64,000 nucleotides of DNA from Paenibacillus polygoni (GTDB taxonomy: Bacteria; Bacillota; Bacilli; Paenibacillales; Paenibacillaceae). The position numbers and the translations under genes were made by a program. The notes beneath the pieces were generated by a model. It was not told the DNA's origin and made no database searches. It saw only the letters and a program-made list of their open reading frames with translations. Below, one piece after another: positions 27,278 through 36,575 of this stretch. The stretch is taken from assembly GCF_030263935.1 (NCBI RefSeq), contig NZ_CP127162.1, positions 4,049,501 to 4,113,500 on the forward strand. Direction: 5' to 3'. Position 1 is the first letter of the stretch; each line of letters begins with the position of its first letter.

Positions 27278-27369
27278 TGCGCGCATCGTTTGATCGAGGC
27301 ACTTATTTCTCATCCTTAGGAGAAAAGTATTTATCTATTCTTTTAGTAAAATCTAACCGTTTCTTTGAA

Positions 27370-29565
27370 CTAGAGCTCTGTAACCATCTCTATCGCATTT
27401 CTCGTTAGCGCTGAGCCAGTCACAGTGACTTTCGTAATCGCAATAAGCTGAGTATCTGTCATTAGCAGTTTTACGATGGTGCCTTGTGTCTTGTATGTTT
27501 TCGTCGTGGATAATGTGTTTGTATCCACTTGGTTAATCACATTTTTTGTAGCTGTATAAAATTTTTCCGTATGATTCTTATTCGCAGCAAAGATATCAAA
27601 CGTATCCATCGTACCTGCATAATTCATATCAGTCGTCTTGTTATTAGTAGCCGTAAAGATCGAACCCGCACCGTTCACAATAAACTTACCATCTGGCGTA
27701 ATCCCAAATACCGTAGACAATTTATAGTCTCCATGATAGGGAGAATCATAGGTGGTTGTGATCTTCCCATCCGTGAGCCGGAACACATCCATATCTCTCG
27801 GACTTAACGGAGTAGTGATAGAATAAATTCGATTCTCTGATGGATGCATCATGATTTTTGTTTGGTGATATACGCCAGACGAAGAAAGCTCCCTCTTGGT
27901 CGTCCGGTCATAACTTTTCATATAGGTCCACTGACCGGAGCCTGAGGTAAGATATACATGTCCCGATTCATCAGCCGCAATATCGTAAGGATCAATATCC
28001 ACATCCCACTCATCTATTACTTGCAGTGTAGAGGGATTAAGTACTTTCACGGTTCCGCCTTGCTCTTCATCAAACCGATAGGGACTGTATTCTCCATCAC
28101 TAAAAATGACATAAAGTTCTCCACTTGCATAAACGAGTTTCCGCGGCACCTTGCTAAATGAAGTGGAAGTCTTGGTTACTTTTTTCTTAGTAAGGTCATA
28201 GGAGACAATAGTAGATTCACTGTCATCGATAGCATAAACAATGGGCCTCGATGGATCGGTTACCGCTTCCTGTATAACTTCATTGAGTACACTTACATTT
28301 CCTGCTGGTATTGTGACTGCTGGAGGCTTTGGAGTTTCTTCCGGTGTAACTGTATCAGATCCATTCGAAGGTTCTCTAAATTGATCTTGATTTAATACCG
28401 TTATTTTTGAAAAAGCTGCTGCATTATATTGGCTAATCCAAGATTTCGCATAATCTATAGGAACAGCAAAATTCAAATTTCCTTCATCCATACTTGCAGA
28501 AGTAACGCCGATAACTTCTCCTTTTTTATTAAACAGCGCTCCTCCCGAACTGCCTGAAGCAATGGGCGCTGTAAATTGAATTAAACTTTGGCCGTCAATG
28601 ACACGAAGTCCGCTTATCACTCCCGTCGAAACGGTGTTTTGCAGTCCTTCCGGATTACCAATCGCAACTACGGCTTGTCCTTTCGCCAAGTTCTGCGTGG
28701 AACCGATATAAAGCGGAGGTACATTCGTCCGAATCTTCGCTTTTACTAAAGCCAGATCATTCGTCTTGTCCACAGCGACAATGCCTGCTGCTTCATACAC
28801 TTGATCTTTCCCTGTGTAAATTACATAACTGCTTGCTTCATTAATCACATGATAATTCGTTAAGTACAAACCATAACCTACCGCGAATGCACTGCCAAAT
28901 CCGGTAGATTCACCGCTGCGATCCAGTGATTCCAATAGAACAACACTTTGTTCAAAACCCGCAATTTGCTGATTTGTTAAATTCTTACCTGTATAAGGAC
29001 TCTTTTTATAGGGTTCTAAAATAAATTTTAAATAATCTACAATCTCAGCATCTTGCACCGGATCTAGAATCGCTTCCTCACTAATCACGATAATTCCCCG
29101 GCTGTAAAATACCTTCTTCCCGAGTGTTTCACTGATCAGACGAATAGGTACAAACGTCCGGCCTTGTTGATATTCTGCCGGTGCGTCAAGTGCTGTCTTT
29201 TTCCCATTCACAAGTATGGTCTTGCTGCCTAGCGTAATTTTTATTTCCTTTCCTGCAAGCGTAATGGTTGCCGTAGAAGTAGACTGGTTCCAGGCAACTC
29301 TTGCGCCAAGGCTTTCACTAATAAAGCGCAGCGGCACCATTGTTCGTTGACTCTTTACATACGGCACAATGTTGTAGTTGTTTTCATCAATAATACGATC
29401 TTCCGTATCATAGATGGCGTTTGGACTCCCAATGGACAGAATAACTGCCTCGTTAAATAGATCTTCAAAATCGAGCTCATCTGCCTGAGCGTACCCTGAT
29501 ATTGGATAGCAAAGCAGTCCTAAAATAGTAATTAAAACTAGTAACCTGCGCTTCATTTGTTTCAT
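27370..29565 (-). CDS. secreted protein: stalk domains, trypsin-like protease and propeller-like C-terminus
   Basis: 731 residues. A signal peptide (about residues 1-27, ending SGYAQA) is followed by copper-amine-oxidase-N-type stalk repeats (VPLRFISESLGARVAW and VPIRLISETLGKKVFY, about residues 70-160). A HtrA-like protease domain (about 205-385) carries the triad in LTNYHVI, NDLALVKA and GSSGGALF. No PDZ domain follows. Instead residues 410-731 form repeated beta units (SGELYVIFSDG, ESGHVYLTSG) like a seven-bladed propeller. An AAGGAG site precedes the ATG. It is probably anchored in or near the cell wall; its target is unknown. Confidence 0.82.
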   Translation of the reverse strand: MKQMKRRLLVLITILGLLCYPISGYAQADELDFEDLFNEAVILSIGSPNAIYDTEDRIIDENNYNIVPYVKSQRTMVPLRFISESLGARVAWNQSTSTATITLAGKEIKITLGSKTILVNGKKTALDAPAEYQQGRTFVPIRLISETLGKKVFYSRGIIVISEEAILDPVQDAEIVDYLKFILEPYKKSPYTGKNLTNQQIAGFEQSVVLLESLDRSGESTGFGSAFAVGYGLYLTNYHVINEASSYVIYTGKDQVYEAAGIVAVDKTNDLALVKAKIRTNVPPLYIGSTQNLAKGQAVVAIGNPEGLQNTVSTGVISGLRVIDGQSLIQFTAPIASGSSGGALFNKKGEVIGVTSASMDEGNLNFAVPIDYAKSWISQYNAAAFSKITVLNQDQFREPSNGSDTVTPEETPKPPAVTIPAGNVSVLNEVIQEAVTDPSRPIVYAIDDSESTIVSYDLTKKKVTKTSTSFSKVPRKLVYASGELYVIFSDGEYSPYRFDEEQGGTVKVLNPSTLQVIDEWDVDIDPYDIAADESGHVYLTSGSGQWTYMKSYDRTTKRELSSSGVYHQTKIMMHPSENRIYSITTPLSPRDMDVFRLTDGKITTTYDSPYHGDYKLSTVFGITPDGKFIVNGAGSIFTATNNKTTDMNYAGTMDTFDIFAANKNHTEKFYTATKNVINQVDTNTLSTTKTYKTQGTIVKLLMTDTQLIAITKVTVTGSALTRNAIEMVTEL

Positions 29566-29697
29566 TCTGTCTCCTTCTAGGTGTGTGATATTTGTAGGAC
29601 TGCGTATAAAAAGCCCGTGCCCTAAGTTAGACGCAGAATGAATTATAATGTTTCACACGATCTAAGTGAAACCATATTTTACCTTTAGATAAAAAAA

Positions 29698-29723
29698 CGT
29701 TTGAACCCCAAAAGGCTCAAACG
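29698..29723 (-). terminator. terminator of aroD
   Basis: CGTTTGAACC and GGCTCAAACG pair with one mismatch around a six-base loop. Seven T follow on the minus strand. Confidence 0.8.
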
Positions 29724-29740
29724 CTTTTCACGTCTCAAAT

Positions 29741-30514
29741 TTACATATGTTTGTGCAGCGTGTTCAGCACACTGCGAAGTTCTTCAACAGGCACCTGACC
29801 TGGAGCAGATGCTTTTTTGGCAGATCCAAATGTGAGGGCAGAACCAAACAATTCACCCGCAATCCGGCTGATCACGCCTTTGCCCGCCATGGACATCGTA
29901 ATGATCGGTCTATCCGCATACTCTTCTTTCATAATATGAGTGGCTTCCATCAGCATCAGCACATCAGAGACACTTTGCGGCATGGCTGCCAGTTTCGGAA
30001 TATCGCCGCCGAGTTCTTGTGCTTTGCGAAGACGGGATATGATTTCTTCTTTAGAAGGGGTCTTGTCAAAATCGTGGTTCGAGATGATCACATAGACATG
30101 ATGCTTATGAGCTTCTTCGATTATTGCTTTTACTTCTGCATCACCAGTGAACAGCTCAGCATCCACGATATCTACTTGTCCGGTTGCCGCAATAGCTTGA
30201 TTCAGTTCTACATAATAAGCGGTGCTGACTTCTTTTTCTCCGCCTTCTTTTGCGCTGCGGAACGTAAAGACAATCGGCTGGGAAGGAAGAATCAAGCGGA
30301 TCTCCGCTAGAGCTTCTTTCACTTTTTCAATATCTTCTACATGTTCATAGAAGTCGACACGCCATTCAATGACATCAAAATCCTGTGATGTTAGAAAATT
30401 CGCTTCTTCTTTTAATTGTTCCATTGTCTCGCCCACAAGAGGAACACAAATTTTAGGTGCGCCTTCGCCAATGGTGACGTTTCTAACGACAACGGGTTTT
30501 AGCGTGTTTTGCAT
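29741..30514 (-). CDS. aroD: type I 3-dehydroquinate dehydratase
   Basis: 257 residues, the usual length. Active-site motifs of the class I enzyme are present: EWRVD, FTFRSA, the catalytic histidine in SNHDF, the Schiff-base lysine in DIPKLAAMP, SMAGKGVISRI and ASAPGQ. It converts 3-dehydroquinate to 3-dehydroshikimate in the shikimate pathway. The gene stands alone with its own terminator. Many Bacillales carry a type II enzyme as well, so the physiological share of this one is open. Confidence 0.96.
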   Translation of the reverse strand: MQNTLKPVVVRNVTIGEGAPKICVPLVGETMEQLKEEANFLTSQDFDVIEWRVDFYEHVEDIEKVKEALAEIRLILPSQPIVFTFRSAKEGGEKEVSTAYYVELNQAIAATGQVDIVDAELFTGDAEVKAIIEEAHKHHVYVIISNHDFDKTPSKEEIISRLRKAQELGGDIPKLAAMPQSVSDVLMLMEATHIMKEEYADRPIITMSMAGKGVISRIAGELFGSALTFGSAKKASAPGQVPVEELRSVLNTLHKHM

Positions 30515-30655
30515 GTTGGTAGACTCCTTTGCCTTCTGTTAAATACTCGTTCTGGATAGTATACCTGTTATTACAACTATTGAGAATGTATTAGAAAAAA
30601 ACCAAGTCTCAAAAAGAGAAGCAAGATATGTTGCATCATTAAAAAAACGTACAAG

Positions 30656-30682
30656 AACCCCTGGCTTCTAAAGCAAGGGGTC
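30656..30682 (-). terminator. probable terminator of the glycan cluster
   Basis: ACCCCTGGCTT pairs with AAGCAAGGGGT with one mismatch. On the minus strand seven T follow about eight bases later, so termination is probable but not ideal. It lies 34 bases after the last gene of the cluster. Confidence 0.6.
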
Positions 30683-30715
30683 TTTCCATATCGAAAGTCC
30701 AAAGAGGACTTCCAG

Positions 30716-31762
30716 CTAATTTGCATGGAATCTGCTCACAATATCGTTCACAATCCGCTCCAGCTCGGAATAGCTTTTCTCCCAGGTGAAGACATTCGAA
30801 TCGCGCTCTCCATTCTTCGCCAGTTTTAACCTCAGATGATCATCTTCAATCAGCCTGATCACATCTTTCGCTAACCGATTTTCGTATCGATAAGACATGA
30901 GACAATTTCGCTCATGCACGGCATATTCGGTGTTGCCTCCAGAATAACAAGCGACAAGAGCTGCACCGCATCTCATGGCTTCAAGACCGGGAAGTGAGCC
31001 GGTATCATATGAACCTGAACTAACATAGATATCTGTCTCGTTATAATGATATCTCAGCTCTTCATCGTTCTCTGGCGTGTAGATATTATATTTTCCCGTC
31101 GATTGAAGAAACTGTATATCCTCAGATTCTGCATACTCTCCAGGAGGTGTGATTAAGTTCAAAATCACTTCTGGATGAGCGGCCTTCACAAGATCAAGCT
31201 CGGCAAGTAGATATTTTTGTTCCCGATGCCACGAGAAATTCCCTTCTTCTTTCCGGTAGATCGAAGTAATACGCAGCGGACCATTTAATTGCTCCCGGAT
31301 ATGCATATTATGAAAAAAGCGGCTGACACCGACAGGTACAATTCTGCCTTTGATTCCATGATTAAGAAAAATCATATCTTGCTGCCATCTGGATAGTACA
31401 AGTAAATGAGGGGTTAGATGATAGGAAGGAAATGAATACTGGTTATCTCTCAGAAAAGTAGGCTCATAACACAAGGATAACCTAACATGCAGCCCTTTGC
31501 CTTCTTCGCTGGCTTGCTGGGCCGGATAAGCTGTTGTGTAAAAATTAGATAAAATGACATCCCCCTTAGGGATATGGCGTGATTGTAAAATGGTCTCCTT
31601 CACTTGCAAAATTCGTGCTTTGATCTCATATTCCACTACGCCTTGGCTTGGCATTACGATCAAAACTTCATGCCCCGTGTCAACAAGCCGATTCGCAAGT
31701 TCCGCGATCATTCGCTGTGCTCCGCCGTGACATAATGTATATACAGGTAAAATGTAACGCAA
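30716..31762 (-). CDS. GT4-family glycosyltransferase
   Basis: 348 residues from the TTG at 31762, which has GGAGG 10 bases before it; the longer ATG at 31783 would place that site inside the gene. GT-B features: YTLCHGGAQRMIAELANRL at the N-terminus and YVSSGSYDTGSLPGLEAMRCGAALVA as the donor site with the E-x7-E pattern. Last gene of the tightly packed cluster. No basic tail is present in this member. Confidence 0.85.
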   Translation of the reverse strand: MRYILPVYTLCHGGAQRMIAELANRLVDTGHEVLIVMPSQGVVEYEIKARILQVKETILQSRHIPKGDVILSNFYTTAYPAQQASEEGKGLHVRLSLCYEPTFLRDNQYSFPSYHLTPHLLVLSRWQQDMIFLNHGIKGRIVPVGVSRFFHNMHIREQLNGPLRITSIYRKEEGNFSWHREQKYLLAELDLVKAAHPEVILNLITPPGEYAESEDIQFLQSTGKYNIYTPENDEELRYHYNETDIYVSSGSYDTGSLPGLEAMRCGAALVACYSGGNTEYAVHERNCLMSYRYENRLAKDVIRLIEDDHLRLKLAKNGERDSNVFTWEKSYSELERIVNDIVSRFHAN

Positions 31763-31783
31763 CTGCCCTTCACCTCCATCCAT

Positions 31784-32491
31784 TCACAGTAAAGATAGCA
31801 AAGCAGACCGATGAAGATTCTGAATGGCAGCTACCTCTTTTTCGATCTCTCCCATATGTCTTGCAGTCCCCATCTGTTCGTGCATCCGGTACTTGATCAG
31901 CGGGATATCCACACATCCAAGTTCATAAAACGGAAGTAATCTAAGCCACATCTCATAATCATGTGCATAGCGGAAATTCGGATTGAACAGTCCCACTTTA
32001 CCAAATACCTGCATAGCCAGCATGACGGAACAACCGTTGATCGGACAATACGATAAAAGAGTATGAATCATGTCTGACCTGCTACCGAGTTTCGGATAGA
32101 TCGTTTCGGTCTGCTCACTGAGTGAATTCATATAATGATAAGCCGATTGGGTAAAAGATAAGCCTTTTTCAATCATATAATTCACTTGTGTCTCCACTTT
32201 ATGGGGAAGAAACGCATCATCACTGCTCAGCCAGGCAAAATACTGCCCCTTTGCATGTACAATTCCTGTATTTAGTGCCGTAGCTGTCCCGCCATTCACT
32301 TTTCGGATATAGCGAATTTGATCTTCATAAGGTGTAATGAGTTCTGTATGCTGAGTTGATCCATCATCTACAACAATAATTTCAATATGGGGATAGGTCT
32401 GCTGTAAAGCACTCTCGATGGCTTCTCCAATATATTTGCAATTATAAAAGGGAATGACGATGGTCACGACAGGTTTGCTAATCACAAGCAT
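31784..32491 (-). CDS. GT2-family glycosyltransferase
   Basis: 235 residues, GT-A fold. N-terminal VVTIVIPFYNCKYIGEAIESAL, nucleotide-binding IIVVDDGSTQHTE, and FAWLSSDDAFLP carrying the metal-binding acidic motif. It is closely similar to the GT2 gene at 33102-33824 (IPFYNCPYISQAIRSAL, VVDDGSTQYTE), so the two are probably paralogues adding related sugars. It lies between the methyltransferase and the final GT4 gene. Confidence 0.9.
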   Translation of the reverse strand: MLVISKPVVTIVIPFYNCKYIGEAIESALQQTYPHIEIIVVDDGSTQHTELITPYEDQIRYIRKVNGGTATALNTGIVHAKGQYFAWLSSDDAFLPHKVETQVNYMIEKGLSFTQSAYHYMNSLSEQTETIYPKLGSRSDMIHTLLSYCPINGCSVMLAMQVFGKVGLFNPNFRYAHDYEMWLRLLPFYELGCVDIPLIKYRMHEQMGTARHMGEIEKEVAAIQNLHRSALLSLL

Positions 32492-32503
32492 CTCACCTCA
32501 CTT

Positions 32504-33085
32504 TTACTCATCAAGGATCTTCCAGGCCAATAGGGCATCAACAGGCTCGTGTTCTGTTCCATAGGACTCCTCGAAAGAGGGGTTCTTCTGATTATGAAAT
32601 CCTTTAAGGACAATGACCTGATATCCAATGCTCTCGAGTTCCTCTGCTTCCCAACCGCTGTAATGATTCTGATACACTTCACCCTGTAAGTTGTAATGAT
32701 CGACTCCTTCTTGATGAAAAAAACCGCGCGGTGTAAAAATAACAATCCGATTTTTGGCGATTTTTTCGGCTTGCTGAAGGATTGAGATTCCCTCTTCTTT
32801 TGTAAAGTGTTCCAAAGAATCAATCATGGTTACCGCAGAAAATGATTTGGGAAGAAATAATTGATCTAATATTTTCGCATCTGCATTCAGAGGGATGACA
32901 TGGGGAGCTCGGCAGACGCGATGTTCCAGATAGGGCCGGTGGATATCCAGTGCTACTATGAGCCTGGACTCGTAATATTCTAGTAAAACACCTAGACCGC
33001 TGCCAACATCAAGCACACTATCTGAGAACCGAAGCAGTTCACTGAGTAATGGTAAAAAATCAGACTTCTGTATTTCATGATACAC
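32504..33085 (-). CDS. SAM-dependent class I methyltransferase
   Basis: 193 residues. Motif I is VLDVGSGLGVLLEYY near residue 25, followed by the acidic strand IVALDIHRP and a motif IV-like VTMIDSLEHF. The position among glycosyltransferases suggests methylation of a sugar hydroxyl, as in methylated deoxysugar caps, but small-molecule or lipid targets are not excluded. Spacings to both neighbouring GT2 genes are short (12 and 16 bases). Confidence 0.82.
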   Translation of the reverse strand: MYHEIQKSDFLPLLSELLRFSDSVLDVGSGLGVLLEYYESRLIVALDIHRPYLEHRVCRAPHVIPLNADAKILDQLFLPKSFSAVTMIDSLEHFTKEEGISILQQAEKIAKNRIVIFTPRGFFHQEGVDHYNLQGEVYQNHYSGWEAEELESIGYQVIVLKGFHNQKNPSFEESYGTEHEPVDALLAWKILDE

Positions 33086-33101
33086 TCGCTTTCCCCCTTC
33101 C

Positions 33102-33824
33102 CTACCGTCCTTGCACTTGAATCATCTTCTGAATCTGTTCCGCATACCTCTTTTGAATCATTCGAATTTCTTGCTGGATTGCATCTGCATATTTAACAGA
33201 CCCCATGCCATGATGTTTACGGTAGGCTGTCAGCGGTTCTGGCAAATAGGGAACTGAATATCCCTTTAGCAAAACACGGTACCACAAATCATAATCATGC
33301 GTATACGGAAGAGATTCATCGAACAATCCGATGTTCTGAACCAGTGATTTATGAAACATAACCGTACATCCATTCACCGGATTTCCTGTAAGAAAAACTC
33401 GCAGCATTTCTTTGTCTGTCATGGGAGAAATGCCGGCACGGTGCTGGGTGACACTGCTATCTTCATTAATATAATTAAAATTGGTATGAGAAATGACAGC
33501 CTGCTGATTCATCATGAACTGCACTTGTTTCTCTATTTTCTCTGGATAGAACCGGTCATCCGAGCTGAGCCAAACGATGTACTCTCCAGAGGCATACCGA
33601 ATTCCGTGATTGAGTGCGGAAGCCGTTCCGCCATTCGCCTTACCAAGATAATAAATAAAAGGCAGATAGGGATGAATTTGTTCTGTATACTGTGTAGATC
33701 CGTCATCCACTACGATAATTTCTACCATAGAATACGTTTGGCTGAGTGCACTGCGAATGGCTTGCGAAATATAGGGACAGTTATAGAAAGGAATGACCAC
33801 CGTGACCAGAGGGAGCGAATTCAT
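33102..33824 (-). CDS. GT2-family glycosyltransferase
   Basis: 240 residues. GT-A motifs: VVIPFYNCPYISQAI, IIVVDDGSTQYTE and VWLSSDDRFYPEK. The C-terminus (KMIQVQGR) carries no special tail. An AAGGAGGG site lies five bases before the ATG. It overlaps the upstream SDR gene by four bases. It is the likely paralogue of the GT2 gene two positions downstream. Confidence 0.9.
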   Translation of the reverse strand: MNSLPLVTVVIPFYNCPYISQAIRSALSQTYSMVEIIVVDDGSTQYTEQIHPYLPFIYYLGKANGGTASALNHGIRYASGEYIVWLSSDDRFYPEKIEKQVQFMMNQQAVISHTNFNYINEDSSVTQHRAGISPMTDKEMLRVFLTGNPVNGCTVMFHKSLVQNIGLFDESLPYTHDYDLWYRVLLKGYSVPYLPEPLTAYRKHHGMGSVKYADAIQQEIRMIQKRYAEQIQKMIQVQGR

Positions 33825-34780
33825 GCTTGCCCTCCTTCCTTACTTCGGCGAAAGCGATGATCTTGTAGTACATCTTTTATAGAAGAAGCGAATGGAATTT
33901 CTGGTTTCCACCCTATTTTGCTAAGAGAAGCGAAGGAAGAAGAATCATCTTCTACTGCCGATATACCTCCAGGACCAGAAGAAGGCGCTCCCCAGAGCAG
34001 AGGTACCTGCGCTTTTGTATAAGAAAGGAGTAAGTCCGCGATCTCTCCAAGTGTTCTTTCTTTCCCTGAAATAACAGGATAGATTCTGCCTGGCTCCCCA
34101 TTCAGCAAAAGCGCAACATATGCCCGGACCGCATCCCGCACATCTAAATAATCACGAGCATCCGTACGGGATGATAAGCGAAAAGGAGTTGGATTTTCCC
34201 CTTGTTCAGCCGAAACCACATGGGCAGCAAGCAGTGAACATATGCCTGTCGAAGGCCCGGGCCCAATTAGATTTCCTGGTTCAGCGTAGATCATCTGCTG
34301 GCTGTACATCGCTGAGAATGACATAGAAACGAGTTCTTCCATGTACTTACTGAGACTATAAGGATGAGGAGGCGATAGCGGGAGATCTGGGACAGGAATG
34401 TATTTGAGACGTGAACCAACGATGACTGCCCGGCATTCGGGCAGTGTTCGCATGGCATCGAGCAGATAAAGCGGGGACATCACATTCATTTCAATCGTAG
34501 ATACGGGGTCTGCCCAGGAGACAGGTACGGAATTCTGTCCTGCTAGATGTAAGATATAATCAGGCTGAGTACGACTCACCAGCTGATTCACGGCCTGACG
34601 ATCCCTTAGATCACATAAATGGACGGTTACCTGATCATCTTGCCAATCTGCAGAAAGTGACCGGGTGACGGCCGCAACCTTTGTACCACAGGCACGTAGC
34701 AGCTGAACTGCATGCCGGCCTGTAAATCCAGAAGCACCGGTTACCAGCACGACTTTGTCTTTCAGCCTTGTTGTATCCAT
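33821..34780 (-). CDS. NAD-dependent sugar-nucleotide epimerase/dehydratase or reductase (SDR)
   Basis: 319 residues. Extended SDR fold: VVLVTGASGFTGRHAV at the N-terminus and the catalytic YxxxK in PHPYSLSKYMEE. The overall pattern (LAGQNSVPVSWADP, SRTDARDYLDVRDAV) resembles GDP-mannose dehydratase or RMD-like reductases making 6-deoxyhexoses. The exact reaction cannot be fixed. It follows the FnlB-type gene with a 19-base overlap, so it probably supplies a second activated deoxysugar. Confidence 0.8.
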   Translation of the reverse strand: MDTTRLKDKVVLVTGASGFTGRHAVQLLRACGTKVAAVTRSLSADWQDDQVTVHLCDLRDRQAVNQLVSRTQPDYILHLAGQNSVPVSWADPVSTIEMNVMSPLYLLDAMRTLPECRAVIVGSRLKYIPVPDLPLSPPHPYSLSKYMEELVSMSFSAMYSQQMIYAEPGNLIGPGPSTGICSLLAAHVVSAEQGENPTPFRLSSRTDARDYLDVRDAVRAYVALLLNGEPGRIYPVISGKERTLGEIADLLLSYTKAQVPLLWGAPSSGPGGISAVEDDSSSFASLSKIGWKPEIPFASSIKDVLQDHRFRRSKEGGQA

Positions 34781-35592
34781 TCCTTCAGCTCCTTCAGCAT
34801 GTCACGATAAGACGGCAGAAGAGGGTTTACATCCTCCCGAGTGACAGCGAGGGTTCGATCCTGTACAAACGTACTATTAGGGACGATTACTGTTTCTTTG
34901 AGATCCCATATTTCTTTGAAAAGTAATAACAGCTCATACTTCGATACGGGTTCAGGATGAGCCAGATGAATCAGACCCGACACTTTTGAAGTCATATACT
35001 CATCCACCACCTTAGCAAGCATGAGTGTAGTCACTCCATTCCACCTTGCCTTCGCATACCCTTGCACAACCCCTTTTTGCTGAAAGAACCAATGCATGAG
35101 ACCGATCCCATTCTTCCGCACTTCCGGCCCAATGATGGAGGTACGTATCGTAAGATGACCCGGGGAACGAACTTCCCCGAGTGATTTAGTAATCGCATAT
35201 ATCGTATCTCCATCTGGTAAATCCTCTTCTGTATATCCTCCTGACCGGTCCCCTTTAAATACACAATCTGTGCTGATATGAATGAGTTTTGCACCGATTT
35301 GATCAGCTAGATTCGCAAGGCGGTGCGGTAAAAATCCATTGACATGGTAGGCTTGAATTATATTTTTTTCTGCATATTGATTTAAAATCCCCACTGCATT
35401 GATAATGACATCAGGTTGAACCGCTTTTACGAGCAGATCGACGCTGTGAATATCATTCACATCCAGGATTAGTCCATTCGGATCTTTCTTATTACGAGAT
35501 GTATAAAACACCGTGTGTTTTCCTTGTTGTTTGAAATATTGAACCATCATGTGGCCTGCCATACCCTGACCACCAATTATGAGCAGTTTCAT
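34762..35592 (-). CDS. fnlB: RmlD-like reductase, FnlB/CapF type (UDP-L-FucNAc pathway)
   Basis: 276 residues. NAD(P)-binding LLIIGGQGMAGHMMV at the start and STDCVFKGDRSGGYTEED with the catalytic YAITKSLGE (YxxxK). FnlB-type enzymes reduce or epimerise the keto intermediate made by FnlA. The S. aureus counterpart CapF carries an extra cupin domain, absent here. ATGA overlap with the FnlA-type gene. Assignment rests on family resemblance together with the adjacent FnlA and FnlC types. Confidence 0.72.
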   Translation of the reverse strand: MKLLIIGGQGMAGHMMVQYFKQQGKHTVFYTSRNKKDPNGLILDVNDIHSVDLLVKAVQPDVIINAVGILNQYAEKNIIQAYHVNGFLPHRLANLADQIGAKLIHISTDCVFKGDRSGGYTEEDLPDGDTIYAITKSLGEVRSPGHLTIRTSIIGPEVRKNGIGLMHWFFQQKGVVQGYAKARWNGVTTLMLAKVVDEYMTSKVSGLIHLAHPEPVSKYELLLLFKEIWDLKETVIVPNSTFVQDRTLAVTREDVNPLLPSYRDMLKELKEWIQQG

Positions 35593-36575
35593 CCAAGGAA
35601 CCCCCCGCGCTGCAGGATTTCCTTAATCTCCTCTTTCGACATCAGATTAAATTCGGAACTGAAGCTGGAGAAGGTCACCGGCTCGTAGTGTTTATAGTGT
35701 TCTTTTAGTTCAGGCAGATTAATGGTCGGAAGAATGACAAGGTATTTTTCATCATAAACAACGGTTGTTCTGCTCTCGAACTCGCTCATCAGGATTTCGT
35801 GAATTTTTTCTCCCGGCCGAGTACCTCGTTCCACGATTTGAACACCAGATACCGCTGCATCTTCGATTAATACTTCTGCTAGATCTACAATTTTGCAGGT
35901 AGGCATCGTCATTACAAAAATTTCACCGCCCACACTTTTTACAGAAGCATCAAATAAAAGCGATATCGCATCACGCAGCGTAAGAAAGAACCGTGTCATC
36001 TCCATATCCGTAATCGATACTACACCTTTATTCTTAATCTGATCCTTAAACAGATGGACTACACTTCCGTTCGTACCCAGCACATTACCGCCCCGCACGG
36101 TTACGAATGCTGTTTTGCTGCGGAGTAAGTTCGCATATACAATCAGCTTTTCTCCAATCGCCTTTGTCATTCCATAAAAGTTCGATGGGTTTGCTGCTTT
36201 ATCCGTGGAAATATAGATCACTTTCTTTACTTCATTCTCTACTGCTGCCTCAATCACATTCTGAGTACCAATGACATTGGTTTTCAGCGCTTCATAAGGC
36301 TGATCTTCGCAGACAGGGACATGTTTCAGTGCTGCTAGATGATAGACATAATCCACTTCTTTACAAGCGGCAACGAGGGCTTCCTTATCCCTGATATCTC
36401 CAATACAAAAACTGAGGCGGCTGTCTTCAAATTCACGGCTCATGGCTACTTGACTCGATTCGCCGCGAGAATATACGATGACTTCCTTCGGATTTAAAGT
36501 CAGTAATTGAGTGATTAATTCATGCCCCCAGGAACCAGTACCTCCGGTAACGAGAATACGTTGATTTTCAAACAT
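35589..36575 (-). CDS. fnlA: UDP-GlcNAc 4,6-dehydratase/5-epimerase, FnlA/CapE type
   Basis: 328 residues from the ATG at 36575, which has GGAGGG seven bases upstream; the longer TTG-started frame contains that site. Motifs: ILVTGGTGSWGHELI, DIRDKEAL, the catalytic YGMTKAIGEK (YxxxK) and RPGEKIHEIL, typical of CapD/CapE-like dehydratases. It should act on UDP-GlcNAc, giving the keto-deoxy intermediate on the way to UDP-L-FucNAc. Flanked by FnlC- and FnlB-type genes. A related UDP-QuiNAc or pseudaminate-like route is the main alternative. Confidence 0.8.
   Translation of the reverse strand: MFENQRILVTGGTGSWGHELITQLLTLNPKEVIVYSRGESSQVAMSREFEDSRLSFCIGDIRDKEALVAACKEVDYVYHLAALKHVPVCEDQPYEALKTNVIGTQNVIEAAVENEVKKVIYISTDKAANPSNFYGMTKAIGEKLIVYANLLRSKTAFVTVRGGNVLGTNGSVVHLFKDQIKNKGVVSITDMEMTRFFLTLRDAISLLFDASVKSVGGEIFVMTMPTCKIVDLAEVLIEDAAVSGVQIVERGTRPGEKIHEILMSEFESRTTVVYDEKYLVILPTINLPELKEHYKHYEPVTFSSFSSEFNLMSKEEIKEILQRGGFLG

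Noticed and set aside
29747..30310. 187-codon plus-strand ORF opposite aroD
   Set aside because: Shadow of aroD; low-quality composition and no start signal.
33351..33860. 169-codon plus-strand ORF opposite the GT2 and SDR genes
   Set aside because: Crosses two genes on the other strand and has no supporting signal.
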